This document shows positions 1 to 8,392 of a stretch of 64,000 bases of DNA, piece by piece. The notes under the pieces were generated by a model. The model did not search any database. It was not told where the DNA came from and saw only the letters and a list, made by a program, of their open reading frames with translations. This stretch comes from JAPPFW01 sp965231815 (GTDB lineage: Bacteria; Actinomycetota; Acidimicrobiia; Spongiisociales; Spongiisociaceae): positions 620,001 to 684,000 of the forward strand of contig OZ246890.1 in NCBI GenBank assembly GCA_965231815.1. The letters run 5' to 3'. The position numbers were made by a program, and so were the translations under genes. The first letter of the stretch is position 1. Every line of letters starts with the position of its first letter.

Positions 1-18
1 GCCCTTGACGGTCTTCGT

Positions 19-70
19 CTGATTCGATAGTGGAAGGCCGGGATCTGATTCGATAGTGGAAGGCCGGGAT
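19..70. repeat. 26-bp perfect tandem duplication at dGTPase start
   Basis: A 26-base unit (positions 19-44) is repeated exactly at 45-70. The second copy supplies the GTG at 56 used as the only available start of the downstream phosphohydrolase; an in-frame TGA lies at 20-22. The duplication therefore overlaps the translation start and could be a recent slippage event or scar. No clear ribosome binding site is visible. Confidence 0.85.
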
Positions 71-1357
71 CATCGTTTCCAGGAGACGAGAAGCAACGAT
101 ACTCGTAATGCCTTCCAGCGTGATCGGGATCGCGTTCTGTATTCCCCCGAATTCCGTCGTCTCAGCGGAGTCACCCAGGTGGCATCGTCTGGAGAGGGAG
201 ACGTTTTCCATAATCGTTTGACTCACTCCCTCAAGGTGGCTCAGGTAGGCCGCCGCCTAGCGGAACGTTTGCGAAAGTCCCAGCCAGAATTGATTCGCGC
301 GTGGGGAGGTCTTAACCCAGATGTTGTCGAGACGGCTGGCCTTGCCCACGATCTAGGCCATCCTCCGTTCGGTCACGACGGCGAAGACGTGATCTGCAGG
401 GCAGTGGAAAAGGAGGACTTGGATGGCTTCGAGGGGAACGCACAATCATTTCGCATCGTTACCCGACTCGCAGCCCATACTGACAACGCTAGAGACGTCG
501 ATGCCGGTCAAGACCCGGGTGACAACTTAGGCCTCAACCTCACAAGGGCAACGCTCAACGCAATCCTCAAGTACCCGTGGTTACGGGGGGAGTCCGAAAA
601 GCGCCGTAAGAAGTGGGGTGCCTATCGTGCTGATGAGGACCGGTTCCTATGGGTGAGAGGTGATCAGCCTGATGGGCGCCGCGCCTTGGAGGCTGAGTTG
701 ATGGATTGGGCAGACGATGTGACCTATGCGGTGCATGATCTTGAGGACTTCTACCGCGCTGGTCTGATTCCTATTCATCTGCTATCACACAAGGCCGAAC
801 GGGAAAGGTTCATCAGCGCCGCTACCGAACGGAACTCCCGTCTGGCTGAAGCTGGCGACTTGGTGCAGGCACTGGCGTCGGTTCTTGGAACTATGGCACT
901 CCTCGACGGACCGTACGACGGGGGGCGGAAGCAGCGGACGCTTATAGATGCGGCCACGTCCGCCCTGATCACCCAATTCATCACCGGCAACGCTATCCAA
1001 GTCTGCGATCCGTCCATGGATTCGAGCATCACGATAGACCCAGACATCCGTCTACAGGTCGACCTGCTCCAGGAAGTAACCTACTACTACGTTATCGGAC
1101 ATCCCCGAATAGCGAGTATTCGCGAAGGTCAACGAGAGATGCTCGCAAAGCTCTTCGATTTCTACATCGATGTGATCAACGGGACTCGGAATCGGACTTT
1201 GTTACCCGAACCAACACGCGACCGGCTGCAAAGTGGCGATAACGCAAGTCGGTTAGCAGCGGATCTGTTGGCCGGGATGACCGAACGGCAGGTGATCCAA
1301 ACTTACCAACGGCTAACTGGGATCCTTCCTGGGCCGATCTCATACTTCGACCTGTAA
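56..1357 (+). CDS. dgt: dGTPase-family HD-domain dNTP triphosphohydrolase
   Basis: Predicted deoxynucleoside triphosphate triphosphohydrolase, which cleaves dNTPs (classically dGTP) to nucleoside and tripolyphosphate. The 433-aa protein has the family N-terminal block FQRDRDRVLYSPEFRRL (residues 20-35), then the HD metal-binding residues H57, H98-D99 and the ADDVTYAVHD motif near residue 219. The family signature FEGNAQSFRIVTRL lies at 125-138. The length is normal for bacterial Dgt. GTG at 56 is the only start before an upstream in-frame stop, but it sits in a tandem duplication and lacks a visible Shine-Dalgarno, so the true 5' end could be altered. A truncated second copy follows at 1689. 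The family has housekeeping members and members that act in phage defence by depleting dNTPs; the sequence alone does not decide which this is. Confidence 0.9.
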   Translation: MEGRDHRFQETRSNDTRNAFQRDRDRVLYSPEFRRLSGVTQVASSGEGDVFHNRLTHSLKVAQVGRRLAERLRKSQPELIRAWGGLNPDVVETAGLAHDLGHPPFGHDGEDVICRAVEKEDLDGFEGNAQSFRIVTRLAAHTDNARDVDAGQDPGDNLGLNLTRATLNAILKYPWLRGESEKRRKKWGAYRADEDRFLWVRGDQPDGRRALEAELMDWADDVTYAVHDLEDFYRAGLIPIHLLSHKAERERFISAATERNSRLAEAGDLVQALASVLGTMALLDGPYDGGRKQRTLIDAATSALITQFITGNAIQVCDPSMDSSITIDPDIRLQVDLLQEVTYYYVIGHPRIASIREGQREMLAKLFDFYIDVINGTRNRTLLPEPTRDRLQSGDNASRLAADLLAGMTERQVIQTYQRLTGILPGPISYFDL

Positions 1358-1444
1358 CAACCTAGCGCAACACCGTGCCCGAACCCACCGGGGAAACCGG
1401 GACGGTCCACACCCAACCCGACTAGCGGAACTCAAAGACAACTC

Positions 1445-1650
1445 AGTGATGGTGACCAGATGGGTAGCTCTTCGAGGCCTCGCGAAAACGTGGGGGCTGC
1501 TGTTGTCGGTGTTGGTGAACTCGTGAGCGACGCGGCGTAGGGACCCGGAGCAAGTTGTTGATCCCTTCAATGGGTCCGTTGGTTGCTCGTCTGCTGCGGT
1601 GGTAGGCTAGGATCTCCGAAAGGCAACACACATGCCGGAGTGCTCGTAGG
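1445..1650 (-). pseudogene. ISL3-family transposase C-terminal remnant
   Basis: Two overlapping minus-strand frames together give the end of an ISL3-type transposase: EILAYHRSRRATNGPIEGIN in one frame, then RRVAHEFTNTDN in the next. The NGPxEGxNN block followed by a (K/R)RVAxGFxNxxN block is characteristic of this family. A frameshift separates them and the N-terminal catalytic part is absent, so it is a dead fragment. It lies exactly where the 5' half of the second dGTPase copy should be, which suggests insertion and deletion removed that half. Confidence 0.7.
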
Positions 1651-1688
1651 ACCGGAGGAACGAAGACCTTGGGAGGGCGCTCAGAGCG

Positions 1689-2156
1689 ATGATGGGGTTG
1701 ATTGATGGTCCCTATGATGGCGGTCAACGACAAAGGACCATAATGAACGAGGCGTCGTCATCTCTCATAACCCAGTTCATCAAGGGAGATGCGATCCAGG
1801 TTTGTGATCGATCCGAGGATCGAAGCCTGAGGATAGATCCTGATATACGCCTGCAGGTCGATCTTCTCAAGGAGATAACCCATTATTACGTAATCAACCA
1901 CCCCCGGATGGTTGGCGTCCGCGAGGGACAACGGGAGATACTGGGTAAGCTGTTCGACATCTACATTGAGGTGTTGGGCCAGAAACGAAAGCAAGCATTG
2001 TTACCTCAGGCAGCCCTTGACCGACGTGATCGTGGTGATGGTCCGTACCGGCTAGCTGCCGACCTCCTAGCAAGTATGACCGAACGCCAAGCGGTCCAGG
2101 CTTACCAAAGGTTTACCGGGTTCTTCCCGGTTCCCACCGCATACTTCGACTTGTAG
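1689..2156 (+). pseudogene. Truncated C-terminal copy of the dGTPase gene
   Basis: The 155-aa frame matches the last third of the upstream dGTPase (about residues 280-433). It shares LIDGPYDGG, SSLITQFIKGDAIQVCD, IDPDIRLQVDLL and the ending TERQAVQAYQRFTG. The HD metal centre is missing, so the product cannot be an active triphosphohydrolase. The copies differ at many residues, so the duplication is old or the fragment came from a related gene. The ISL3 remnant immediately upstream probably marks the deletion end point. An ATG exists at 1689 but there is no convincing ribosome binding site. Confidence 0.85.
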
Positions 2157-2314
2157 CGCACCAGAGCAAGGTTCTAGTCGTGCTTGCCGTCGCCCTCTGG
2201 GACGATCTGATCAGGCGAGGTTTCGCTAGCACGGCCAACTGACTCGATGAGTAGGTACATTCCCGAAGATGGGTTGTCTTTCGGGAAGCGGGTTCCTTGC
2301 CGCGCATGCTTCTC

Positions 2315-2422
2315 AGCGAGTTGCCGAGCCCGTCGGGCCGCTGTTTCCGTGCGGACATCAGCGCTGCAGGAACGTTCAGTCCCCGGAGCGAGTTGCCGAG
2401 CCCGTCGGGCCGCTGTTTCCGT
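2315..2422. repeat. Two exact 36-bp repeats separated by 36 bp
   Basis: Bases 2315-2350 and 2387-2422 are identical over 36 bp and enclose a unique 36-bp segment. Each unit contains a GCCC-GTC-GGGC hairpin. These are CRISPR-like dimensions, but only two units exist, no third repeat occurs 36 bp on either side, and no cas gene is in the window. A minimal or orphan array, or a local duplication, are both possible. The rest of 2157-2537 shows no convincing gene. The stretch at 2480-2520 read on the minus strand (LLPDLEQL) resembles part of the neighbouring ATPase (LLSTLEQL), possibly a small duplicated piece. Confidence 0.75.
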
Positions 2423-2537
2423 AACTGCTGGTAGTAGACGAAGTGCGAAAGGAAGCGGTTACATAAGCTCAGTTCGGGCTGCGGAGCTGTTCCAGGTCAG
2501 GGAGCAGATGGAGGCCGGCCATTATTGAGGTCAGCGG

Positions 2538-3731
2538 TCAACGGTGTTGATGGTTGCCCGGTCGGTCCCTAAATGCCCGTAGGGGTACGGGTCTGGTCAG
2601 GTTCGGGTCGTTGCGGGCGGCTTGTCGGGCGCGGGTCCGCATGGCGTGGTGTCGAAAGCGTATGCGACCGTCTGCGGCGGGGCTGACTGCGCCGGCATCC
2701 AGCAGGCGGCGGCGGTATGTCCGGGCGTATTGCAGGGTTCGGCCTATCCGCTCGGCTATATCGGCCAGTTCCGAGGCGGTCGGGTCCAGAAGCATGGCTA
2801 CAAGGAACCGTTTCTCCATGGGGGACAGCCGGTTCCAGACGGGCGCGGCGATTTGGGTCACCATAGTATGGACCGCCTCGCTGGTGGCTGCTTGAACATT
2901 GGTCAAACTGATGGGTTGGTCGGGTTTCTCGCGAAATCGCCAGGCGTGGAAGCCGATCAGTTGGATCATGTAGGGGAAGCCGAGCGTGGCCTTGGTTGCC
3001 TCGGCCAAGGCGTCATCGTCGATGGCGGCACCGGAGCGAACAATCGGTTTGTGGAGTGCCTGGCGTGTATGCACCGGGTCCAGCGGGCCCAGGGACGCTC
3101 GGGCGCAGCGTTGCAGAAAGGTCATTTGCGCGTCCGCGAGATGGGTGTGCTCAATGAGAGGCAGCGCCGCAGCAGCGAACGCGATCGGCCTAAGGCGGCG
3201 ACGAGTCACGATCTGAATAGCAGCGGCAACATCTCGTACATCGCTGCGGGTAACGTCGTGCAACTCATCGACCGTAAGGAGCAGGCCGGTACCCTCCTTG
3301 GGCAACGCCGCTCCAAGCTGTTCCAGGGTCGAGAGCAGGCTGGGCACCGATAAGGGGCCTTCAGGGTCGTGACCGAGTTGGATCCCGACCCCCATCGCAC
3401 TTATCGATCTGATCTTGGGGCGTCGTCGACCGCTTTCCAGACGTTCCAAGCAGCGCCCGGCCTCGCCGACAATCCGTGTCGGTAGGGGCTCCGATGAGGC
3501 GCTTGCCGTTATTGTCATCCAACCGTAATCGGCGACCCTATCTTCGAGCACGTTCAGGAGGGCGGTCTTGCCGGTACCGCGGTCTCCGGTGATGAGCAAT
3601 GTGTAGTCGGGATGTAATGGGCCGGCGTTCACGGCTTCGTCGAATCTTGATAACACCTCTTCCCGTCCCGCCAAGAACGGAGGGGTGGTACCGAACGTCG
3701 GCGAGAACGGATTGCCCGCAGGAGAAACCAT
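2538..3731 (-). CDS. AAA-type ATPase, Orc1/Cdc6-like fold, function unknown
   Basis: A 397-aa STAND/AAA-like ATP-binding protein. It has a leading AGREEVLSRFDEAV element, a Walker A GDRGTGKTALL (about residues 48-58), and a Walker B LLLTVDELHD near residue 165 with an acidic sensor region. A GFPYMIQLIGFHAWR segment follows, typical of bacterial Cdc6-like and orc-type stand-alone ATPases. The C-terminal part (MEKRFLVAMLLDPTASELAD) looks like a winged-helix domain. There is no signal peptide. The ATG at 3731 sits below an A+T-rich segment (3756-3830) that probably holds its promoter. No operon partner is adjacent. Such proteins are common as orphan or mobile-island ATPases; a specific role cannot be assigned. 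Confidence 0.75.
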   Translation of the reverse strand: MVSPAGNPFSPTFGTTPPFLAGREEVLSRFDEAVNAGPLHPDYTLLITGDRGTGKTALLNVLEDRVADYGWMTITASASSEPLPTRIVGEAGRCLERLESGRRRPKIRSISAMGVGIQLGHDPEGPLSVPSLLSTLEQLGAALPKEGTGLLLTVDELHDVTRSDVRDVAAAIQIVTRRRLRPIAFAAAALPLIEHTHLADAQMTFLQRCARASLGPLDPVHTRQALHKPIVRSGAAIDDDALAEATKATLGFPYMIQLIGFHAWRFREKPDQPISLTNVQAATSEAVHTMVTQIAAPVWNRLSPMEKRFLVAMLLDPTASELADIAERIGRTLQYARTYRRRLLDAGAVSPAADGRIRFRHHAMRTRARQAARNDPNLTRPVPLRAFRDRPGNHQHR

Positions 3732-4187
3732 GGAAGCACCATACCGCCAGCCGGAGAAGTTTGTTGCGTATTTATTTGTCTATTCGTATCTTTGCGTCTT
3801 TGCGTAATTATTCGTCGAGTTTAGGTTCACTTAGCCCCGATTCCTCATGAGTGAGGCCTGTCGAAGCGAAGCGCAGCCACGGGTAAGCTGCTGACCAAGG
3901 ACAACGGCGGACTCGACAAGCCTGCTGACTCGAACATTGCCCTTACAAAGTCGGATCTGTGGCATGACTCCGATGGGTACGGGTAGTCGGAACGCTTCAG
4001 TTTTGTGGGCCTGGCAACACTCGATCGTGGATTCGGCGAGGATGGTACGCGTAATCACCCCTTCAGGCATCGGTGATATCTTTCCGGATCACCTGTTGCA
4101 GTTCGGGAACCTGCTACGGCGGATTATTTGGTTAGTCGCCGAATCCAACCGTACTATCTAGCTAGGGAGGACTTGAAGAGGAGGTCC
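3732..4187. other. Divergent intergenic region between ATPase and SLH1
   Basis: No convincing gene is seen in this 456-bp segment. The first 100 bases are A+T-rich relative to the window and probably carry the ATPase promoter. At 3831-3851 the sequence TTAG-CCCCGATTCCTCATG resembles the outer end of the IS1380 element found at 31896, but no matching right end was found nearby. The remainder is likely the SLH1 promoter and leader. Confidence 0.45.
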
Positions 4188-6293
4188 ATGGTTCCTGTTG
4201 TCGGGCTTCGTGGCAGCGTTGCGTTGCTGGTTCCTTTGGTGTTGCTCGGTGCTTTGCTGGCAGGTCCCCTCGGCCCTGTACAGGCAAGGGACGGCGAAGC
4301 GGACGAGCTACCCCGCTATTCGGCGTGTGTGGGTCCGGCCGTGGAATCCGCCGGTTTTAGAGACCTGCGCGGTTATTCCGATGACACCATGGATGCCGTC
4401 AACTGTCTCGCTCACTATAGGATCACGATCGGAACCTCCGTCGGGTACTTCTCGCCGAAGGACGGGATTACCCGGGGTCAGATGGCGCTATTCCTGATCC
4501 GGGCAGCTGAACCGGCCGGGATCGAGTTGCCCGCACCTTCGGACCAGGGCTTCAAAGACATAGATAACTACGCGGTCTCCTTTCAGGAGGCCATAAACCA
4601 GCTTGCCGAGATTGGGGTGACCAACGGTAAGACCCCGACAACCTACGATCCAGATGGATTGGTAACCAGGCGTCAGATGGCCAAGTTTCTGGCCCGGTTC
4701 CTTACCATGGCGCCGGTAGGCGTGGGTGGAGTGGACATCAAGGACGTGAATCCCGATGATGAAGTCTTTGACGATATCGGCGACTTGCCCCAGTCCTATT
4801 ACCAAGATGTGCGTGCGCTGTACGAAATGGGGATCACCAAAGGCGCTGCGGATGACCGTTTCCATCCTGATCGGGATGTAACCAGATCCCAGATGGCGCT
4901 GTTCGTTACCCGGATGCTTGCGCACACCAATGCTCGGCCCGCTGGACTCACGGCTCAGGCAGAGAGCAATGTCGGCTTCGAGGGAGCGACAGAGGAGTTC
5001 GTAGTATCGGTACGTGACCGTTCGCACCGACCGGTCACGGATGCTTCCGTGGACCTGTTCTATGCCCCGCCCGATGTGGATGCTTTCGAGTCCAACGGCG
5101 ATTGTGACGAGGATGAACTGACCGCGCTAGCCGGGGATGTTCTGTGCGAGATCGACAACGGCGATGAAACGACGGACGAGGACGGCAACCTGGTTTACGA
5201 CCTTCCGGTGGACGGTGACACGATACTGTGGGTATGGACCGGCAGGCTACGCAACGACTTCGACGAGGACACCACCAGATACACGAAACTGGAGTGGATA
5301 GCCACCAAACCGGCGGTTGCCATAGAGGCTACCCACAGCTTGCATCCTGCGGCTGAGAAGGCGCCCTTCGGCCGTCGGGTCGATTTTACCTTCCAGTTGG
5401 TGGATGAGGATGGTGATCGGGTGACTGAGGAAGGGGTGGAGATCACTATCCGCAGAGAGGAAACGGTGGATGGTCGGCTGATAAGTCGACGCACATGGGA
5501 TTATGTCACCGACCCCTCCGGCCGTGTCGAGCTTTTCTATCGCGTTAACCGTCCCTCTTCGGCAGATGACGGAGACGAGGGCCTTCTAGTCTTGGCGGTC
5601 TTGGACACGGCAGGGTTGGATGTGGTTGATGGGGAGGGAGACAGCCTCACCGATGACAGCATTCGGCTGGTGTGGAGCGACGAGGACGCGGAACCTTCCG
5701 CTCTGGTTCTGGAACAGTCCGTCAATTATCGCGACGCGACCTCTTCCGGTCGCGGCGGGCGCCATACCGTGACCGCCACCCTGTTGAACCAGTACGGTGA
5801 TCCGGTTAGGGGGGAGACGATCCACTTCGTGTCTGACGACGAGAATGGTTTGGATACGGATCCCAATGATGACCAGATGGCACAGGCCAGTTACCGCAAG
5901 GTCACGAATCGTCGAGGAGAAGCGGTATTGCGCTACTACCGCGATCACGACCAACCGGGTATCGAGTCCATCTCAGCCTTTACCGAGGATCGGTCGGTGC
6001 TGTCCGACGCGGATGACCCATTGCTGCATTACTGGGTGAGGAAAGCGCCAACCGATCAAGCCCTTACTTCCCTGACCGTTCGTATTCACGATAGGGGCCG
6101 CAATCTCTTGGTGATCGCATCCGAAAGCGACGGACCGTTTGTGGTCGAATACGACCGTAGCGACCACTTCAACGTCGACGATGATACGGAGAGTTACGCC
6201 TCATTCGGAGATAACCTTGACGTGGGGGACCGGGTGGATATGACTATCCAGTCCCACAACCCCGGCGCCACCAATTCCTTTACCCGCTACTAG
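4188..6293 (+). CDS. SLH1: secreted S-layer-homology protein with Ig-like domains
   Basis: Surface protein anchored by S-layer-homology repeats. I choose the ATG at 4188 (701 aa) because it is followed directly by a signal peptide (LLVPLVLLGALLAG, cleaved near VQA-RDG) and preceded by AGGAGGT; an in-frame TTG at 4128 would add 20 unlikely residues. Three SLH repeats follow, marked by ITRGQMALFLIRA, VTRRQMAKFLARFL and VTRSQMALFVTRML, each ending a FxDI...AxxxLxxxGIT unit. The acidic C-terminal half holds Ig-like modules, including a Big-1 type unit (TVTATLLNQYGDPVRGETIH). A Cys pair (YSAC ... VNCLAHY) is conserved with SLH2 and SLH3, paralogues further along the window. The stop codon TAG is the last three bases of a CTAG duplication flanking the MITE-like element at 6294. 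Confidence 0.85.
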   Translation: MVPVVGLRGSVALLVPLVLLGALLAGPLGPVQARDGEADELPRYSACVGPAVESAGFRDLRGYSDDTMDAVNCLAHYRITIGTSVGYFSPKDGITRGQMALFLIRAAEPAGIELPAPSDQGFKDIDNYAVSFQEAINQLAEIGVTNGKTPTTYDPDGLVTRRQMAKFLARFLTMAPVGVGGVDIKDVNPDDEVFDDIGDLPQSYYQDVRALYEMGITKGAADDRFHPDRDVTRSQMALFVTRMLAHTNARPAGLTAQAESNVGFEGATEEFVVSVRDRSHRPVTDASVDLFYAPPDVDAFESNGDCDEDELTALAGDVLCEIDNGDETTDEDGNLVYDLPVDGDTILWVWTGRLRNDFDEDTTRYTKLEWIATKPAVAIEATHSLHPAAEKAPFGRRVDFTFQLVDEDGDRVTEEGVEITIRREETVDGRLISRRTWDYVTDPSGRVELFYRVNRPSSADDGDEGLLVLAVLDTAGLDVVDGEGDSLTDDSIRLVWSDEDAEPSALVLEQSVNYRDATSSGRGGRHTVTATLLNQYGDPVRGETIHFVSDDENGLDTDPNDDQMAQASYRKVTNRRGEAVLRYYRDHDQPGIESISAFTEDRSVLSDADDPLLHYWVRKAPTDQALTSLTVRIHDRGRNLLVIASESDGPFVVEYDRSDHFNVDDDTESYASFGDNLDVGDRVDMTIQSHNPGATNSFTRY

Positions 6294-6498
6294 CCCCGAT
6301 TCTTTAAGGATCGAGGTTTGGCAGCCGAAATAGAGTAGATGAATAATCGCGCTCTGACCAGGTGATACAGCTATCGACATCTCCTATCCCGGTCCGGTGG
6401 GGAGGATTCACCCGCCGGATGAACAGTGAGATTCTCTTTATATTGAGGTTGAACTGGAGTTAGACCTGTCGGCGTGTTGGAAACCTGAACAATCAGGG
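6294..6498. mobile_element. 205-bp MITE-like element with IS1380-type ends
   Basis: The segment begins CCCCGATT and ends AATCAGGG (inverted: CCCTGATT). It is flanked on both sides by CTAG (6290-6293 and 6499-6502). The right end TGAACAATCAGGG differs by one base from the right end of the complete IS1380 element at 33700-33712, whose flank is CTAA. It encodes no transposase, so it looks like a non-autonomous element mobilised by an IS1380 transposase. The first bases also form a palindrome (6297-6313) that may act as a terminator for SLH1. Confidence 0.6.
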
Positions 6499-6572
6499 CT
6501 AGCTAGACGGGGGCGGGTTTACTCCGAAGGGGTGATGGTAGGCTTTGCTCGGCATGACTTCGCATAACCCTT

Positions 6573-6719
6573 ATGGAGGAACTGGCGACATCTCAGGCTG
6601 GTGTGGGAGCGTTGAAGTGCTCGTACTGTGCCTATGAGCGGGGCCATTCGGATGGGGTCACTGCGGGGCGGGCGGAGGTCCGTGAGAGGCTATCGGAGTT
6701 TCTGGCTAGCTTGAGGTAG
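6573..6719 (+). CDS. Small CxxC protein, 48 aa
   Basis: A 48-codon frame from ATG 6573 to TAG 6719. It encodes a protein with a KCSYCAYERGHSDG segment, a possible half zinc site, followed by a helical acidic and basic tail (EVRERLSEFLASL). The composition looks coding, but no ribosome binding site precedes the ATG. An in-frame TGA lies six codons upstream, so no longer start is available. It converges on the DUF2335-like gene. I do not recognise the family; a chance frame is possible. Confidence 0.35.
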   Translation: MEELATSQAGVGALKCSYCAYERGHSDGVTAGRAEVRERLSEFLASLR

Positions 6720-7067
6720 CCGCGACCTGTCGAAGAAATGGAACAGCTGAAGCAGGAGGGAGGCTAGCCGCGTAACTTGCGCTCCACTCTCTTGCGAACC
6801 GTGTCAACCGCCTCTCCCACTGCGAACCACAAGCCGAATACAAGCACTCCACTCGGAACGATGGTCGCGACAATGGCCCAGCCGAGCGCCAGACGCTCCG
6901 CCAATACCACAACCGCCCGCATTATTAGAATGACAGTGACCATCAGAAGAAACATCAGAAGACCACCCATCCACAAGGACCAAGACTCCATTCTGCGGCG
7001 ATGTTCACCGTTCAGACGGAACTCGTCAACTACAGCATCGCCGAGTTTCTCAGAAATGTCGTAGTAA

Positions 7068-8026
7068 GAGCGTCCGCGGGTAGATGGAAATCCACCAGTT
7101 GAGGGGTTGTCTCGGGTTTCATACCGAGTGCAACACAAATCCCCCAACTGGTGGAGGTATCATTATGCGCGCACTCGACGCCGAAGTAGCAAACGCGGTG
7201 TGGAAAGCCGCGAAGGGTCTGCTACCTGCCCGGGAGGACAACCATCCTCTGGGCTGTCACAATCCCCGCAAACCGGACCGTGTCTGCTTCCAGGGGATAC
7301 TGATCCGGTTGGTGACCGGCTGCTCATGGGAAACAGCCGAACAACTCTTGGACAAAGAGGTGTCGGACACGACTCTGCGGGCCCGACGCGATGAATGGAT
7401 GAAAGCAGGCGTCTTCGACAAACTGGAAACCGAAGCCGTAGCCGCCTACGACCGTGTGATCGGGTTGGACCTGAGCGAGGTCTCGGTCGACGGCAGCCAA
7501 CACAAAGCGCCCTCTGGAGGGGAAGGAACCGGGAAAAACCCCTGCGACCGGGCCAAATCCGGGTGGAAATGGTCCCTCGCCACAGACCGCAACGGCATAC
7601 CGATCGGTTGGGCCACAAACGGTGCCAACCGCCACGACAGCATCCTATTCCAACCCACCCTCGAAGCCCTCAACCGACGGGGCCTCCTGTACGATGTCGA
7701 GACCCTCCACCTCGACCGGGCCTACGACAGCAAAGCGGTGCGCGCCCTCTGCGACGCCGCTGGCATAACCGACGTCATATGCGCCAAGAAAAAACCACGA
7801 GGCCAAACCGGCAACACCAAACCACCCGCACCCCTCGGTATGCGCTGGACCGTCGAACGAACCAACTCATGGCTCACCAACTACGGGCAACTCCGCCGCA
7901 ACACCGACCGAAACACCCACCACCGACACGCCCAACTCAACCTAGCCATCACCCTCATCATCACCATCAAACTCATCAAATGGCGAGACCGCTGGAACCT
8001 CAACTAACCCCTACCCGCGGACGCTC
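7068..8026 (+). mobile_element. Intact IS5-family insertion sequence, 959 bp
   Basis: Perfect 16-bp terminal inverted repeats (GAGCGTCCGCGGGTAG at 7068-7083, its complement at 8011-8026) bound one transposase gene. The element is flanked by a TAA target duplication (7065-7067 and 8027-8029). A TNA duplication is typical of the IS1031 or ISL2 groups of the IS5 family. Intact ends, duplication and frame indicate a recent insertion. Confidence 0.9.
7165..8007 (+). CDS. IS5-family DDE transposase
   Basis: Transposase of the surrounding IS. ATG 7165 is chosen because GGAGG lies 7 bases upstream; an earlier in-frame ATG at 7084 falls at the terminal repeat. The 280-aa protein has the N-terminal helix-turn-helix DUF4096-like region (RVCFQGILIRLVTGCSWET). 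It then has the DDE residues in VDGSQHK, LHLDRAYDS and WTVERTNSWL, in the IS5 spacing with the Y-(2)-R-(3)-E-like block at the end. It appears complete. Confidence 0.9.
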   Translation: MRALDAEVANAVWKAAKGLLPAREDNHPLGCHNPRKPDRVCFQGILIRLVTGCSWETAEQLLDKEVSDTTLRARRDEWMKAGVFDKLETEAVAAYDRVIGLDLSEVSVDGSQHKAPSGGEGTGKNPCDRAKSGWKWSLATDRNGIPIGWATNGANRHDSILFQPTLEALNRRGLLYDVETLHLDRAYDSKAVRALCDAAGITDVICAKKKPRGQTGNTKPPAPLGMRWTVERTNSWLTNYGQLRRNTDRNTHHRHAQLNLAITLIITIKLIKWRDRWNLN

Positions 8027-8111
8027 TAAGTTGCCAGCTTCTCAGGCGAAGCAGGGTCGGGGGAAGACGACCCCGCACGACCGTCATTCAATTCACAACC
8101 CTTTCATCCAC

Positions 8112-8324
8112 CTACGGCATTTCAAACTGACGAACCTTCGGCAGCTGATACCGGTCAACCGCCACCTGCAGGTCGGCAGCAACCTGCGCCCACGCATCCT
8201 CAGCCGGTGAAAGCCGCATCCTCGCAGATACCTTACGACCCGCCACAGCAGCCGCTGCCCCTTCAAGAAACAACTTCCCATAGGCCAAGAGCCAGACAGC
8301 CAACACATTCCGACGCCGCACCAT
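8112..8324 (-). CDS. Small hypothetical protein, 70 aa
   Basis: ATG 8324 follows a GGAAGGGG ribosome site 4-5 bases upstream. The protein has a hydrophobic N-terminal segment (VLAVWLLAYGKLFLEGAAAA) and an amphipathic C-terminal half (AEDAWAQVAADLQVAVDRYQ). Its stop lies 20 bp before the rebuilt start of the DUF2335-like gene, in the same direction, so the two probably formed a small operon before the IS5 insertion. I do not recognise the family. Confidence 0.5.
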   Translation of the reverse strand: MVRRRNVLAVWLLAYGKLFLEGAAAAVAGRKVSARMRLSPAEDAWAQVAADLQVAVDRYQLPKVRQFEMP

Positions 8325-8392
8325 AGACCCCTTCCGACTGGGCTTCCATCACTCGACCATACCACTCAACACAGGATGTGTCAGCCCTACTG

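Larger units (their letters stand above)
6764..8091 (-). pseudogene. DUF2335-like membrane protein gene split by IS5 insertion
   Basis: The frame at 6764-7067 is interrupted by an IS element. Removing bases 7068-8026 plus one TAA duplication joins it to 8030-8091, with frame restored. The rebuilt gene starts at TTG 8091 (AAAGGG about 7 nt upstream) and encodes 121 aa. It has a PEKLATYYDISEKLGDAVV region, then EHRRRMESWS, then two membrane segments (GGLLMFLLMVTVILIM; GWAIVATIVPSGVLVFGLWF). This order, a degenerate 'peq-Y' motif, RxxxE helix and paired TM segments, matches DUF2335 predicted membrane proteins. The remaining 3' frame could in principle be expressed from inside the IS, but it would have a foreign N terminus. 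Confidence 0.7.

Noticed and set aside
2315..2422. Confident CRISPR array call
   Set aside because: Only two repeats and one spacer, no cas genes in 64 kb, so kept as a repeat pair only.
2622..3353. 243-aa plus-strand frame
   Set aside because: Antisense shadow of the AAA ATPase with no domain.
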